Assembly: GCF_003641145.1 (NCBI RefSeq)
Contig: NZ_CP032744.1
Coordinates: forward strand, 2,356,001-2,420,000
Direction of reading: 5' to 3'
Length of the DNA stretch: 64,000 bases
Origin: Lactiplantibacillus paraplantarum
GTDB lineage: Bacteria > Bacillota > Bacilli > Lactobacillales > Lactobacillaceae
Every line of letters begins with the position of its first letter. Positions within the stretch are counted from its first letter, which is position 1. The notes beneath the pieces were generated by a model. That model worked only from the letters and a program-made list of their open reading frames with translations, was not told the DNA's origin and searched no databases. Positions 47,191-56,318 of the stretch are shown here, in pieces. The translations under genes and the position numbers were made by a program.

Positions 47191-48684
47191 ATGAAAACAC
47201 TTTATCGCAGTACCCGCGAAACTGCAAGTCACACCATGACGTCATCACAAGCCGTGCTTCAAGGTCTGACGCCAGATGGTGGCCTCTTTGTGCCCGTGAC
47301 GTTACCGACCGCTAATTTTGACTTCGACCAGCTCGCCACGATGAGCTACCAAGAAGTTGCTTACGAGGTCCTTAAACTCTTCTTCACGGATTATACCGCT
47401 GATGAATTGCACGCTTGCATTAACGCAGCTTATGGTGATCAGTTTGACGATCCCCAAATTGCGCCAGTCACGAAGCATGGTCAGCAGTATTACCTAGAAC
47501 TCTTTCATGGACCGACCATTGCATTCAAAGACTTGGCCCTTCAAATCCTACCGCATTTGATGACAACGGCAGTTAAAAAGAACCATTTACAAGCCGAAGT
47601 CGTTATTTTAGCGGCCACCTCGGGCGATACGGGTAAAGCTGCCATGGCCGGCTTTGCCGATGTTGATCAGACTCGCATCATCGTCTTCTATCCAAAAGAT
47701 GGTGTCAGCGCAATCCAAAAACAACAGATGGTGACCCAAACCGGAGCTAATACTAGTGTTGTCGCGATTAACGGTAACTTCGACGAGGCCCAAACAACGG
47801 TCAAGAAACTGCTAACCGACCACCAACTACACGCGGAATTAGCCGCCCACCAGTTCCAGTTCTCAAGCGCTAATTCCATCAATATTGGTCGTTTGTTCCC
47901 ACAAGTGGCCTATTATGTCTACACCTACGCTCAACTTATCAAGCAGGGGCAAATCAAGAACGGTGATGAGATTAACTTTAGTGTCCCAACTGGAAACTTT
48001 GGGGATGTTTTAGCCGGCTACTATGCCAAACAACTGGGCACGCCCATTCATAAACTGATCTGTGCTTCCAATCGTAATAACGTTCTCACCGATTTCTTTA
48101 ATACCGGGACTTATGACAAAAACCGGGAATTCTTCCTGACGAGTTCACCGTCCATGGACATCTTAGTCTCAAGTAACTTGGAACGGTTGCTCTTCTACTT
48201 GACAGGATCGGACGCCACGGCGACTGCTAAACTAATGAATGATTTGCAAACAACCGGCCGTTATACGATTACACCGGCAATGCGTGCTAACTTAGCTGAT
48301 TTTTGGGCCGGCTTCGTGACTGAAAGCCAAGATCAAGCCGAAATTCATCACCTGAACCATGCCCATCACTACACAATCGATCCACATACGGCCGTGGCCT
48401 CGGCGGTTGCCAAACAATATCAGGCCGCAACCAGAGATCAACGGCCAATGGTGGTCGTCTCGACTGCTAGCCCGTATAAATTTCCCCAAGCCGTTCTAAC
48501 GGCCATTACTGGTGAGCTCAGTGCGGTAGATGGCCTGGCCGCAGTCGATCAGTTACATGAGTTGATTCAAACACCCATTCCAGCAACGGTCACAGCCCTC
48601 CGTACTGCGCCCGTGCGCCATAAGCAGGTTGCGGATGTTGATGATATGGGAACGACCATTAAAACAATTTTAAATCTTAACTAG
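47191..48684 (+). CDS. thrC: Threonine synthase
   Basis: 497 residues, PLP-dependent conversion of O-phosphohomoserine to threonine. The PLP lysine is Lys113 in FHGPTIAFKDLALQ; ATSGDTGKAAM and the phosphate-binding SVPTGNFGDVLAGYYA stretch are complete. ATG behind GAAAGGA. The homoserine genes are not adjacent. Followed closely by a HAD gene. Confidence 0.96.
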   Translation: MKTLYRSTRETASHTMTSSQAVLQGLTPDGGLFVPVTLPTANFDFDQLATMSYQEVAYEVLKLFFTDYTADELHACINAAYGDQFDDPQIAPVTKHGQQYYLELFHGPTIAFKDLALQILPHLMTTAVKKNHLQAEVVILAATSGDTGKAAMAGFADVDQTRIIVFYPKDGVSAIQKQQMVTQTGANTSVVAINGNFDEAQTTVKKLLTDHQLHAELAAHQFQFSSANSINIGRLFPQVAYYVYTYAQLIKQGQIKNGDEINFSVPTGNFGDVLAGYYAKQLGTPIHKLICASNRNNVLTDFFNTGTYDKNREFFLTSSPSMDILVSSNLERLLFYLTGSDATATAKLMNDLQTTGRYTITPAMRANLADFWAGFVTESQDQAEIHHLNHAHHYTIDPHTAVASAVAKQYQAATRDQRPMVVVSTASPYKFPQAVLTAITGELSAVDGLAAVDQLHELIQTPIPATVTALRTAPVRHKQVADVDDMGTTIKTILNLN

Positions 48685-48698
48685 AAAGTGTGACCAAG

Positions 48699-49496
48699 AT
48701 GATTACGACCATTGCGTTAGACCTAGATAATACGTTATTAACTTCTGAGAAGACGATTTCGCCGCGAACTGAAACAGTTCTCAAACAGCTGCATTCGGCC
48801 GGCAAACGGATTGTACTGTGTACTGGGCGACCAATTAAGGCGATTCAACCATACTTACAACAACTTGAACTTAACCAACCAACTGACTACGCGATTACCT
48901 TTAATGGTGGGCTAGTTCAGCAAAACACGACTGGTGACGTCCTTGCTCGTACTAGTGTGACCAAACAAGATTTACAACCCTTATTTGAGCAAGCCCAGCG
49001 CGATCATTTCTACTTAGACGTGATTGATTTGAAGCAAGTCTACTCCATTACGGACCTAGGCAAGTCACCATATGAAGACTTCTTACAAGGCTTAATGCCA
49101 TTTAAGAATGTTCGTTTTGCCGACCTGCCTGCTGATGATTTATTCGGTAAAGTCGTTAGTGCTGGTCAAGACGCTAAAACGGTCCAGGCCCAATTATCAA
49201 GTCAAATTACCGATTTCTTCCACGTGGTCCCATCCCGGCGGACTTTGTTGGAATTCTTACCACCGCATACTGATAAGGCCAGTGGTTTGCAACAACTGCT
49301 CGGTCACTTTAATGAAGACTATGACAACTTGATGGCCTTTGGTGACGAAGAAAATGACCTGGGAATGCTAACCGCTGCTAAGGTTGGCGTGGCGATGGCG
49401 AACGCCATTCCAGCAGTCAAGACAGCGACCACCCATGCGACCCTGAGTAATGACGAGGACGGGGTCGCCGTGTTCCTAGAAAATTACTTCAACTGA
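48699..49496 (+). CDS. HAD-superfamily (Cof-type, IIB) sugar-phosphate phosphatase
   Basis: About 265 residues. Motif I is LDLDNTLLTSEK, motif II LCTGRP, motif III Lys in the KASGLQQL region, and motif IV AFGDEENDLGML. Cof-type enzymes dephosphorylate sugar phosphates, FMN or PLP; specificity cannot be told. ATG at 48699 is preferred to GTG at 48690. It lies 14 nt after thrC and probably shares its transcript. Confidence 0.92.
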   Translation: MITTIALDLDNTLLTSEKTISPRTETVLKQLHSAGKRIVLCTGRPIKAIQPYLQQLELNQPTDYAITFNGGLVQQNTTGDVLARTSVTKQDLQPLFEQAQRDHFYLDVIDLKQVYSITDLGKSPYEDFLQGLMPFKNVRFADLPADDLFGKVVSAGQDAKTVQAQLSSQITDFFHVVPSRRTLLEFLPPHTDKASGLQQLLGHFNEDYDNLMAFGDEENDLGMLTAAKVGVAMANAIPAVKTATTHATLSNDEDGVAVFLENYFN

Positions 49497-49503
49497 TCCC
49501 CAA

Positions 49504-49533
49504 CTGAAGCCTGTAACGGGCTTCTTTTTTAGC
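49504..49533 (+). terminator. Terminator after the thrC-HAD unit
   Basis: GAAGCC(T) pairs with GGGCTTC across TGTAAC, followed by six T. Confidence 0.7.
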
Positions 49534-49567
49534 ACACCAACTCAAAATCAAACTAACGAGGTGTCCC

Positions 49568-50203
49568 ATGCAAGCTCCCCGCATTATCCCAGCAGAATTA
49601 ACGACTGGCGCTTTTTTCGATATTTTAGCAGATGAGGACCACAGCTTAAGTTATATTCAGGTTAGTGAAGAAGACGTGAGTCACCAGCACATCGAGCACC
49701 CCATGCTGGATCACGTCCACTTCGAAAATGTCCGGTTTACGGCCAGTCAATTTGAACGGCTTGACCTGACCGATGCCGTCTTTATCAGCTGTGACTTTTC
49801 TAATTGCCAGTTTGAAAAAGCCAGCTGGCTACGCGTTCAATTCAAAGATTGTAAGCTCGTCGGTATCGATTTGAACGAGGCCGCCCTCAATAACGTCGCC
49901 TTTGACCACTGTCAGCTCGACTTAGCCATGCTGTGCGACATGCGGTTCAAAACCGTGACCTTTGATCACTGTCGGCTTAATGGAGCCAGCTTTATGAACA
50001 ATCGGCTAACGACCGTCAAGTTTAACGAAACCAACCTCGACCAAGTCGCTTTCAACGATACCGCCCTCAAAAATATTGACCTAAGTACCTGTCAATTCGA
50101 GCGTCTCGAACTGGACACGGCTGCAGCACGCGGTATGATCGTCAATACTGATCAAGCGGCTTATTTGGCCGCTGCTTTAAACGGCATCAAAGTTAAACCT
50201 TGA
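49568..50203 (+). CDS. Pentapeptide-repeat protein
   Basis: 211 residues with many A(D/N)Lxx- and CxF-type repeats (for example VFISCDFSNCQFEKASW and NIDLSTCQFERLELD), which build a right-handed quadrilateral beta-helix. Related proteins include Qnr and MfpA gyrase protectors, but most have unknown roles. ATG behind CGAGGTG. Confidence 0.85.
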   Translation: MQAPRIIPAELTTGAFFDILADEDHSLSYIQVSEEDVSHQHIEHPMLDHVHFENVRFTASQFERLDLTDAVFISCDFSNCQFEKASWLRVQFKDCKLVGIDLNEAALNNVAFDHCQLDLAMLCDMRFKTVTFDHCRLNGASFMNNRLTTVKFNETNLDQVAFNDTALKNIDLSTCQFERLELDTAAARGMIVNTDQAAYLAAALNGIKVKP

Positions 50204-50362
50204 TACTGGTGAACTTACAGGAACTAGTCACCGTACGAGTGAGTGACCAAGCTGACCAGCTCACAAGATCAAGGACGATTAAGTACTGATTGGCAGGTGT
50301 CCGGTGCTTTTACCAATAACTATGCACGTATCTGTCAGAATACTTTTATAACCTTAACACGC

Positions 50363-50408
50363 AAAAACACCACATTCGCGAGTATTGACCTGCGAATGTG
50401 GTGTTTTT
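50363..50408. terminator. Bidirectional terminator
   Basis: AAAAACACCACATTCGC pairs with GCGAATGTGGTGTTTTT, between convergent genes. Confidence 0.9.
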
Positions 50409-50416
50409 GGCGTTTA

Positions 50417-51019
50417 TCATGCCAACTCAAATTGCTCACCGGTATAACCAGTGCGGTCAGCAGCTGTAATTGGGCGAATGACTTGGCAAGGATTGCCAGC
50501 CGCAATCACGTTAGCTGGAATATCGTGAGTTACCACGCTGCCACCACCAATAATCGTGTTAGCACCAATGGTCACACCTGGTAATACGGTGACGTTGGCG
50601 GCTAACCAACAACCGTCACCAATTGTGATTGGTCGGGCAATGCAGCCCCCCTTAATGCGTTCGGTTGCATCAAACAAGTGATTGCTTGTGTAGAGCCCGA
50701 CTTTCGGTCCCAATAAGACCTGACTACCGATCGTAATCGGTGCGCCATCTAGCATCACGCAGTCATAGTTCGCATAAAAATCATCACCCAAGTGAATATT
50801 ACGCCCAAATTCAACGCGAAAATTAGGATTTACAAACGGCTTATGACCAGCTGAACCGATCAGTTGCCGCAATAAAGCTTCCTTGGTCTCTGGATCAGCC
50901 GTTGCGTTCACCGCGTTAGTTGTTAATGTCGCTTGGTCCCGTAACGCCGTCAGTTCCGAATCAGTATCCCGATATGGCTGACCAGTTGCCATGTACGCAA
51001 ATTTCTCATCTAAATTCAT
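50417..51019 (-). CDS. Maltose/galactoside O-acetyltransferase (LbH family)
   Basis: 200 residues. An N-terminal Maa-type helical cap (EKFAYMATGQPYRDTDSEL) precedes hexapeptide repeats of the left-handed beta-helix (LLGPKVGLYTSNH, GCWLAANVTVLPGVTIGANTI in part). The catalytic His is in TSNH. It acetylates sugars with acetyl-CoA. Last gene of a five-gene minus-strand operon. Confidence 0.93.
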   Translation of the reverse strand: MNLDEKFAYMATGQPYRDTDSELTALRDQATLTTNAVNATADPETKEALLRQLIGSAGHKPFVNPNFRVEFGRNIHLGDDFYANYDCVMLDGAPITIGSQVLLGPKVGLYTSNHLFDATERIKGGCIARPITIGDGCWLAANVTVLPGVTIGANTIIGGGSVVTHDIPANVIAAGNPCQVIRPITAADRTGYTGEQFELA

Positions 51020-51034
51020 TCTGCACCCCCGCTT

Positions 51035-51595
51035 TTATCGAATAAAATTCAAATACCATGTCAGTGCACAGATGCCTTGAGCTGAACGAATCTGGCCATT
51101 CTTTAATAGTTCAATCACTTTGGTAAGCGGAACAAGTTGCGTATTCACGTATTCATCCGCATCAAAATGCCGTTCACCATGTTCTTGCGGATCAATGTGG
51201 GTCAAAATCAAACTGACCGTTTCGTCCGTGAAACCCTCCGACGAGCTGATTTGCGTCATGATTTGTGAGTCGTGGGCAATGTAGCCCGTCTCCTCTTGTA
51301 ATTCACGGGTCGCGGCCGTGAGCGGATCCTCCCCCGTATTGATAAGACCGGCGGGTAAACTAATCGTCTCGGCATTGCGACCAACCCGGTACTCTGATCC
51401 TAACACGACTTGGTCATCAGCGGTCATCGCCAAAATCGTGACGGCATTCCCATGCTGAATCAAATCACGTTTTACTTCTAATCCATCAGGTGTTTCAATC
51501 GTTTGTTTGACCAAATCAAAAATCGGCCCATGGTACACCGGTGTCGTTGATAGGACCTTACCGGGCCGGCCAACTTTCTCAAATAAATCTGACAT
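51035..51595 (-). CDS. NUDIX hydrolase, ADP-ribose pyrophosphatase type
   Basis: About 186 residues. The Nudix box is complete: GLINTGEDPLTAATRELQEE followed by TG. The N-terminal FDLVKQTIETPDG and EYRVGRNAETISLPAG are typical of ADP-ribose pyrophosphatases, which split ADP-ribose into AMP and ribose-5-phosphate. ATG at 51595; an earlier ATG two codons upstream is possible. It sits beside HIT, SDR and Tad2-like genes. Confidence 0.92.
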   Translation of the reverse strand: MSDLFEKVGRPGKVLSTTPVYHGPIFDLVKQTIETPDGLEVKRDLIQHGNAVTILAMTADDQVVLGSEYRVGRNAETISLPAGLINTGEDPLTAATRELQEETGYIAHDSQIMTQISSSEGFTDETVSLILTHIDPQEHGERHFDADEYVNTQLVPLTKVIELLKNGQIRSAQGICALTWYLNFIR

Positions 51596-51604
51596 ACACA
51601 TTCA

Positions 51605-51985
51605 CTACTCCTTAGTTTTTCTCGAATCCGGTACACCATCCGGCAGCATCTTACGAATACCACCCGTGGGGTCTGGCACGTCACCTTGATATCGCGGTAT
51701 CAAATGAAGGTGACAATGCATTACGGTTTGGCCCGCAGCTGGTCCAACGTTAATACCAATGTTATAACCATCCGGATGGTTATGCGCATCTAGATACACT
51801 TTTGCTTGGGTCAATAAGGCGAGCATCGCATTCCTGGTCGCCGTGGGCACATCAAAATACGTGGCATAATGTGCTTTCGGAATAATCAACAAATGCCCCG
51901 GACTCACCGGATGCTTATCGAAGAAGGCCGCTGCTAAGTCATTTTCCAAAATATACGGCAACGGCTGACAAAAAATACAAGCCAT
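51605..51985 (-). CDS. HIT-family nucleotide hydrolase/transferase
   Basis: 126 residues. The histidine triad is HCHLHLIPRY, with the N-terminal zinc-type CIFC and the segment PGHLLIIPKAHYATYFD. HIT proteins cleave nucleotide phosphoramidates or dinucleotides. Third or so in the operon, 15 nt after the SDR gene. Confidence 0.93.
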   Translation of the reverse strand: MACIFCQPLPYILENDLAAAFFDKHPVSPGHLLIIPKAHYATYFDVPTATRNAMLALLTQAKVYLDAHNHPDGYNIGINVGPAAGQTVMHCHLHLIPRYQGDVPDPTGGIRKMLPDGVPDSRKTKE

Positions 51986-52000
51986 GCCAAAATCCCCTTC

Positions 52001-52747
52001 CTATTTTGCTAACCAACCACCGTCAATTGGAACCACCGTACCATGAATATAATCAGCGTGCTGGCTCGCTAAGAATAACGTCAGGTCAGCAACTTCTTGT
52101 GGTTGCGCCCAGCGTTTAGCTGGCGTCTCGTTGGCGACCCACTTCGCCATCTTGCCATCACCAGCAAAGTCGGCGGCATTCATAGGCGTATCGATGGCGC
52201 CAGGTGCAATACAGTTGGCTCGAATTCCCTGAGCCGCGTAGTCCAAATCAAGTTGTTTCGTATAGCCGATAATAGCGTGCTTAGCCGCTGTATAGGCCGC
52301 ACCACCGCCACCACCAACGAGACCAGCAATCGAAGCCATATTCACGAAAACACCATGTTGTGCAGCTAACATTGTGGGCAACACTGTGTTAACCACAATA
52401 AACTGGCTCGTCAAGTCTGTCGCCAAAATATCTTGCCACATTTTTAAATTCGTCGCTAAAGTTGGTTGGTACGCGTCCAATTTACCAGCCGTATTACACA
52501 CAATAGTTGGATCGCCGAGGACGTCAATTCCCGCTGCAATCGCTGCAACTAGCGCATCAGCATCGGTCACGTCAGCGATCTCATAACACAGTGTTGCCGT
52601 CGATTCTAAAGCTTGCGGCTGTGGTTGCCGATCGATGGCAATCACGTTAGCCCCCTGTGCTAGGAAACTCTGGACCTGGGCTAAGCCAATCCCGGAGGCG
52701 GCCCCAGTGACCAAGACAGTCTGTCCACGATATTCATCAAATTGCAT
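52001..52747 (-). CDS. Classical short-chain dehydrogenase/reductase
   Basis: 248 residues. Cofactor motif TGAASGIG, catalytic Ser in NMASIAG, and Tyr-x-x-x-Lys in AAYTAAKHA; the FabG-like ending GTVVPIDGGW is intact. An NAD(P)-dependent oxidoreductase, closest in style to 3-oxoacyl-ACP reductase-like enzymes; substrate unknown. Its ATG overlaps the stop of the DUF2829 gene (TAATG). Confidence 0.93.
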   Translation of the reverse strand: MQFDEYRGQTVLVTGAASGIGLAQVQSFLAQGANVIAIDRQPQPQALESTATLCYEIADVTDADALVAAIAAGIDVLGDPTIVCNTAGKLDAYQPTLATNLKMWQDILATDLTSQFIVVNTVLPTMLAAQHGVFVNMASIAGLVGGGGGAAYTAAKHAIIGYTKQLDLDYAAQGIRANCIAPGAIDTPMNAADFAGDGKMAKWVANETPAKRWAQPQEVADLTLFLASQHADYIHGTVVPIDGGWLAK

Positions 52748-52968
52748 TAGTCAACCAACTGCCAGTCCGTCGCTAAAATGTCACAATCGGTCGGTGACCA
52801 CATACTATAGGCTTCATCGTCCGTCTTAATTAAAAAATACGGGTTCAGCGGATCACCTTTAAAGGTCGTCGGTGCTTGTAGTTCTACAAATAATTCCGTG
52901 CCTTCCCAACCTGTCCGAACGGCACGTTTGCCAGCTTTTAGTGCGGGTAAGATTGCTTCAAATGTCAT
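52747..52968 (-). CDS. DUF2829 protein (Tad2-like)
   Basis: 73 residues. The pattern LPALKAGKRAVRTGWEG near the start and WSPTDCDILATDWQLV at the end is that of DUF2829. The phage anti-Thoeris protein Tad2 belongs to this family; it sequesters cyclic ADP-ribose-type signals. ATG at 52968 behind GGAGGC is preferred to the start five codons upstream. It heads an operon with SDR, HIT, ADP-ribose-type NUDIX and acetyltransferase genes. Whether it binds a nucleotide signal is unknown. Confidence 0.8.
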   Translation of the reverse strand: MTFEAILPALKAGKRAVRTGWEGTELFVELQAPTTFKGDPLNPYFLIKTDDEAYSMWSPTDCDILATDWQLVD

Positions 52969-53133
52969 TATAAATGCCTCCAATTATTAATACCCAAATC
53001 GTATCATAATCATGCAAGGAGTGACAGGTAAAAATTGGTACCAACAAATTGTCTATTTTACTGGTACGGACCAATTATTTGTGCGATAATGTAAGCGAAT
53101 ACAGAAATTAATTACTACTTGGAGGAATTTTTA

Positions 53134-54225
53134 ATGAGTAAACTTGGTGTTTCGGTCTATCCCGAACGATCAACCTTTGAAAAAGACGCGGCATACCTTG
53201 ATTTAGCCGCAAAATATGGCTACCAGCGGGTCTTCACGTCCCTGCTTGAAATTAAGGGCGATCAGGCCGCAGTCGTTGCTAACTTTAAGAAAGTTATCAC
53301 TTATGCAAACCAACTTGGCTTGCAAGTCATGGTCGACGTCAATCCGGACCTCTTTAAACAACTTGGTGTCTCCTATGACGACCTGTCATTCTTCCATGAT
53401 CTTGGTGCTTGGGGCGTTCGGCTCGACTTGGGATTCACCGGTCAAGAAGAAGCACGGATGACGCACAATGAATTTGGCATTAAGATTGAAGTTAACATGT
53501 CTAAAGGAACCCACTATGTTGACACTATTATGGATTATTCACCTGAAAAGGATAACTTACTGGGTTCTCATAACTTCTATCCACAGCAATACACTGGCCT
53601 CGGCTACGACTACTTTGTTCAGACTTCTGAACAATACCGTCAGTACGGTATCAATACTGCCGCCTTCGTCTCATCAAGCGACGCAACATATGGTCCTTGG
53701 CCAATGCAAGATGGCTTATGTACCCTTGAAGATCACCGTGGTTTACCGATTGCGGCTCAAGTCCAACACTTGAAGATGACGGGCTTGATTGATGACGTCT
53801 TAATTGGTAACGCCTATGCAAGCGAAGCCGAACTAAAAGCTGCCGCTGAAGTCTTCTTTAGCCCTTACCCGCTCCTACACGTTGAAACCGTTGCTGATTT
53901 ATCAGCGGTTGAAGAAAAAGTGCTATTTGCACAACCACAAACTTATCGCGGTGATTTTTCAGATTACGTCATTCGTTCTTCACAGACCCGGGTCATCTAC
54001 AAAGACGAGGCCTTTCCTGCTCACCATCTGGATGCTATTCATGCTGGTGACGTTTTGATTGATAACGATGAATTCGGCCAGTACAAAGGTGAGTTACAGA
54101 TTGCTCGTCAAGATCTTGAAAATACCGGCCGTATCAACGTGGTCGGCCACATTACTAAGAGTGATTTACCATGTCTAAACTTGTTACAACCATGGGCAGA
54201 CTTCAAGTTTATTGCTGCCAAATAA
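53134..54225 (+). CDS. MupG-family (DUF871) 6-phospho-N-acetylmuramidase-like protein
   Basis: About 363 residues: a TIM-barrel part (GVSVYPERSTFEKD, DVNPDLFKQLG, LRLDLGF-like segment) and a C-terminal cyclophilin-like domain. MupG hydrolyses MurNAc-6-phosphate-GlcNAc during wall recycling. ATG at 53134 follows GGAGG. No murQ, murP or murR gene is adjacent, so the exact substrate is inferred from the family only. Confidence 0.85.
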   Translation: MSKLGVSVYPERSTFEKDAAYLDLAAKYGYQRVFTSLLEIKGDQAAVVANFKKVITYANQLGLQVMVDVNPDLFKQLGVSYDDLSFFHDLGAWGVRLDLGFTGQEEARMTHNEFGIKIEVNMSKGTHYVDTIMDYSPEKDNLLGSHNFYPQQYTGLGYDYFVQTSEQYRQYGINTAAFVSSSDATYGPWPMQDGLCTLEDHRGLPIAAQVQHLKMTGLIDDVLIGNAYASEAELKAAAEVFFSPYPLLHVETVADLSAVEEKVLFAQPQTYRGDFSDYVIRSSQTRVIYKDEAFPAHHLDAIHAGDVLIDNDEFGQYKGELQIARQDLENTGRINVVGHITKSDLPCLNLLQPWADFKFIAAK

Positions 54226-54252
54226 GATTCGACCAATGGAGGTGTCCCGTTA

Positions 54253-55434
54253 ATGACAACTGATTACCGTTTAACTAGCGATGCTGACCGTGAAGCCTTT
54301 TACCAACTCTATCAATACGCATTCAACAATCATGATACCCCCGCGCGACGTCAATTCTTCATGGACCGCTACCAACATGGTTGGATCTATGGCCGTCACG
54401 ACAACGGTCAACTGGTCAGCGGGCTATATAGTCTGCCGCTAGCAGTCAACTTCCATGGTGTCACTTACAAGATGAACGGGATTGGCGATGTGATGACCGC
54501 TCCGGAATACGCTGGTCAGGGCGGCGCCGGACAACTATTGACGGCAGCTCTTGAAGAGATGGCTGCTAAGCACGTGACCTTGTCGTATCTAGCCCCCTTC
54601 GCATACGGCTATTATCGACGTTTTGGCTATGAACACGTCTTCGACCACGCGCACCAAGTCATGGCCGCCCGCGATCTTCCGCGCATTAAGCCAACGGACT
54701 GGGCTGGCACGGTTACCCGCCATGGTAATGAAGGCCTAGGCCTCATCAACGATTTTTATGCGCAACAGCGGCAAAATCAACGAGGTGGCTTGATTCGGCC
54801 TACTTGGTGGCAACATTACCTGACCCTTAAGCATAACTGGTCAATCGCAATTTACCGTAACGTCGCTGACCAGATCGAGGGCTACTTGATTTATGAACGG
54901 CAAGCCACTAACTTTGCGATTCAGGAATGGGCGACTAGCACCCCCGCTGCTTACCAACGACTGGCCAACTTTGTCACTAAGCATGGCACCACCTTTGATA
55001 CGTTTAGTTATGACAGTCCAAGTACGGCAAACGGCTTAGATTTGCTGGCTGACCCGTACCGTTTACAAGTCACCATCCAGCCATACATGATGGCGCGCAT
55101 CGTTGATCTATACGACTTTATCAAACACTATCCGTTTACCGCGGACATACAACCACTTCGCCTAGCAGTCAGTGACGCTACCCTGTCCTCTAATCAAGGC
55201 ATCTGGGCATTAACGCGGCACAACGGGCAAGTAACGTTCAATCGTGTTAGCGACCAATTAACTGGTCAGACTGACATTCAGTTAACGATTCAACAACTAA
55301 CCACTGCTTGCTTTGGCACTCAGAGCTTAGCCCGAGCATACCAACACGGGTTAATCACCGGTGATGTGAATGCGATCAACCGGCTTGACACTAGTCTGGT
55401 GAAGGAACGACCGGCACTTATTGACTACTTTTAA
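54253..55434 (+). CDS. Eis-like GNAT acetyltransferase
   Basis: 393 residues, the three-part layout of the Eis family: two GNAT-type domains and a C-terminal SCP2-like domain. The acetyl-CoA loop reads PEYAGQGGAGQLL, and YGYYRRFGYEHVFDHA is characteristic. Eis proteins N-acetylate amines such as aminoglycosides or proteins; the substrate here is unknown. It lies 27 nt after the MupG gene and is probably co-transcribed. Confidence 0.88.
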   Translation: MTTDYRLTSDADREAFYQLYQYAFNNHDTPARRQFFMDRYQHGWIYGRHDNGQLVSGLYSLPLAVNFHGVTYKMNGIGDVMTAPEYAGQGGAGQLLTAALEEMAAKHVTLSYLAPFAYGYYRRFGYEHVFDHAHQVMAARDLPRIKPTDWAGTVTRHGNEGLGLINDFYAQQRQNQRGGLIRPTWWQHYLTLKHNWSIAIYRNVADQIEGYLIYERQATNFAIQEWATSTPAAYQRLANFVTKHGTTFDTFSYDSPSTANGLDLLADPYRLQVTIQPYMMARIVDLYDFIKHYPFTADIQPLRLAVSDATLSSNQGIWALTRHNGQVTFNRVSDQLTGQTDIQLTIQQLTTACFGTQSLARAYQHGLITGDVNAINRLDTSLVKERPALIDYF

Positions 55435-55466
55435 ACGCTTAAGTTAGATAAGCAGCATGACTGACT

Positions 55467-55510
55467 AAAAGTGGGTCGCCAGAATGACTATTCTGGCGAC
55501 CCACTTTTTG
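55467..55510 (+). terminator. Terminator after the MupG-Eis unit
   Basis: AAAAGTGGGTCGCCAGAAT pairs with ATTCTGGCGACCCACTTTTT. Confidence 0.92.
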
Positions 55511-56318
55511 TTCAGACGCTGCCTGGTATTGATATTTGCCATGGGTCAAGTCATTTACGAATCAGATGGCAACAAATACTAGTACTGGTCGATTAAGCTG
55601 GCGCCGTGAGCAAATCAACTTAATAATGAATTGCCTTCATCACGTACCTAATTAGTCTCCATGTTTAGGCTGCCTTAGCAAATACGTTGGTTACTTACTC
55701 GACAGGAATATTCCAACATACTAATCTTCAATTGCTATTAGAAAGTGAGGTCATTATTCGAATGCATCATGATCATGCTGTCGTTATCACTGCAGCGCCA
55801 ACGACATTTCCCGCTAATGCGTTAAAAAAATCTTGCTCTATTACCACGTGACCCAAACTGAATTTGCTGAACACATTGCAATCTCGCAAAAACAACTGTC
55901 ATTTATCTTAAACCGACAAGCCTTCATGATTATCTCCGTCGCCATCAAGTTAAACCAGCAACTAGTTTAAAAGCACATTGGCGATTGGAACTGTATTTGA
56001 ATATCGACTTACAAACTATCAACCAGAATTCCAACCCGCAGTGACTAAATTCAAATGGGCAACTGCTTAAAATATGACAGCAACCACTATTTTTCCAAAA
56101 AGATCAATCTTTTTCATTTGAGCAAGCATGCTTAATCTTCTAGACGTATTCAAAATCTTCAACAATTATACAAACACTTACCGTCTACTTATTCCCTCAT
56201 GAATAGGAGCTGTCTAGCGAAAATTGACAATTAGATTAAAAACATTAAAATAATATTAAAATAGTTAACTTGCCATTTTTCATTTCTAATAAATTCATAC
56301 TATCGAAAGGAACTCGCC
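55511..56318. other. Gene-poor region around the antitoxin remnant
   Basis: Besides the pseudogene there is only A/T-rich DNA and a ribosome site (GAAAGGA) before the MFS gene. I recognise no RNA gene or riboswitch. Confidence 0.4.
55762..56044 (+). pseudogene. Frameshifted HigA/VapI-like antitoxin remnant
   Basis: ATG 55762 follows AGTGAGG, but the frame breaks within 30 codons. Another frame then reads YYHVTQTEFAEHIAISQKQL and SFILNRQAF, the XRE helix-turn-helix of HigA-type antitoxins. A third frame continues KAHWRLELYLNIDLQTINQN to a stop at 56044. At least two frameshifts are needed. No toxin gene is recognised beside it. Confidence 0.65.
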
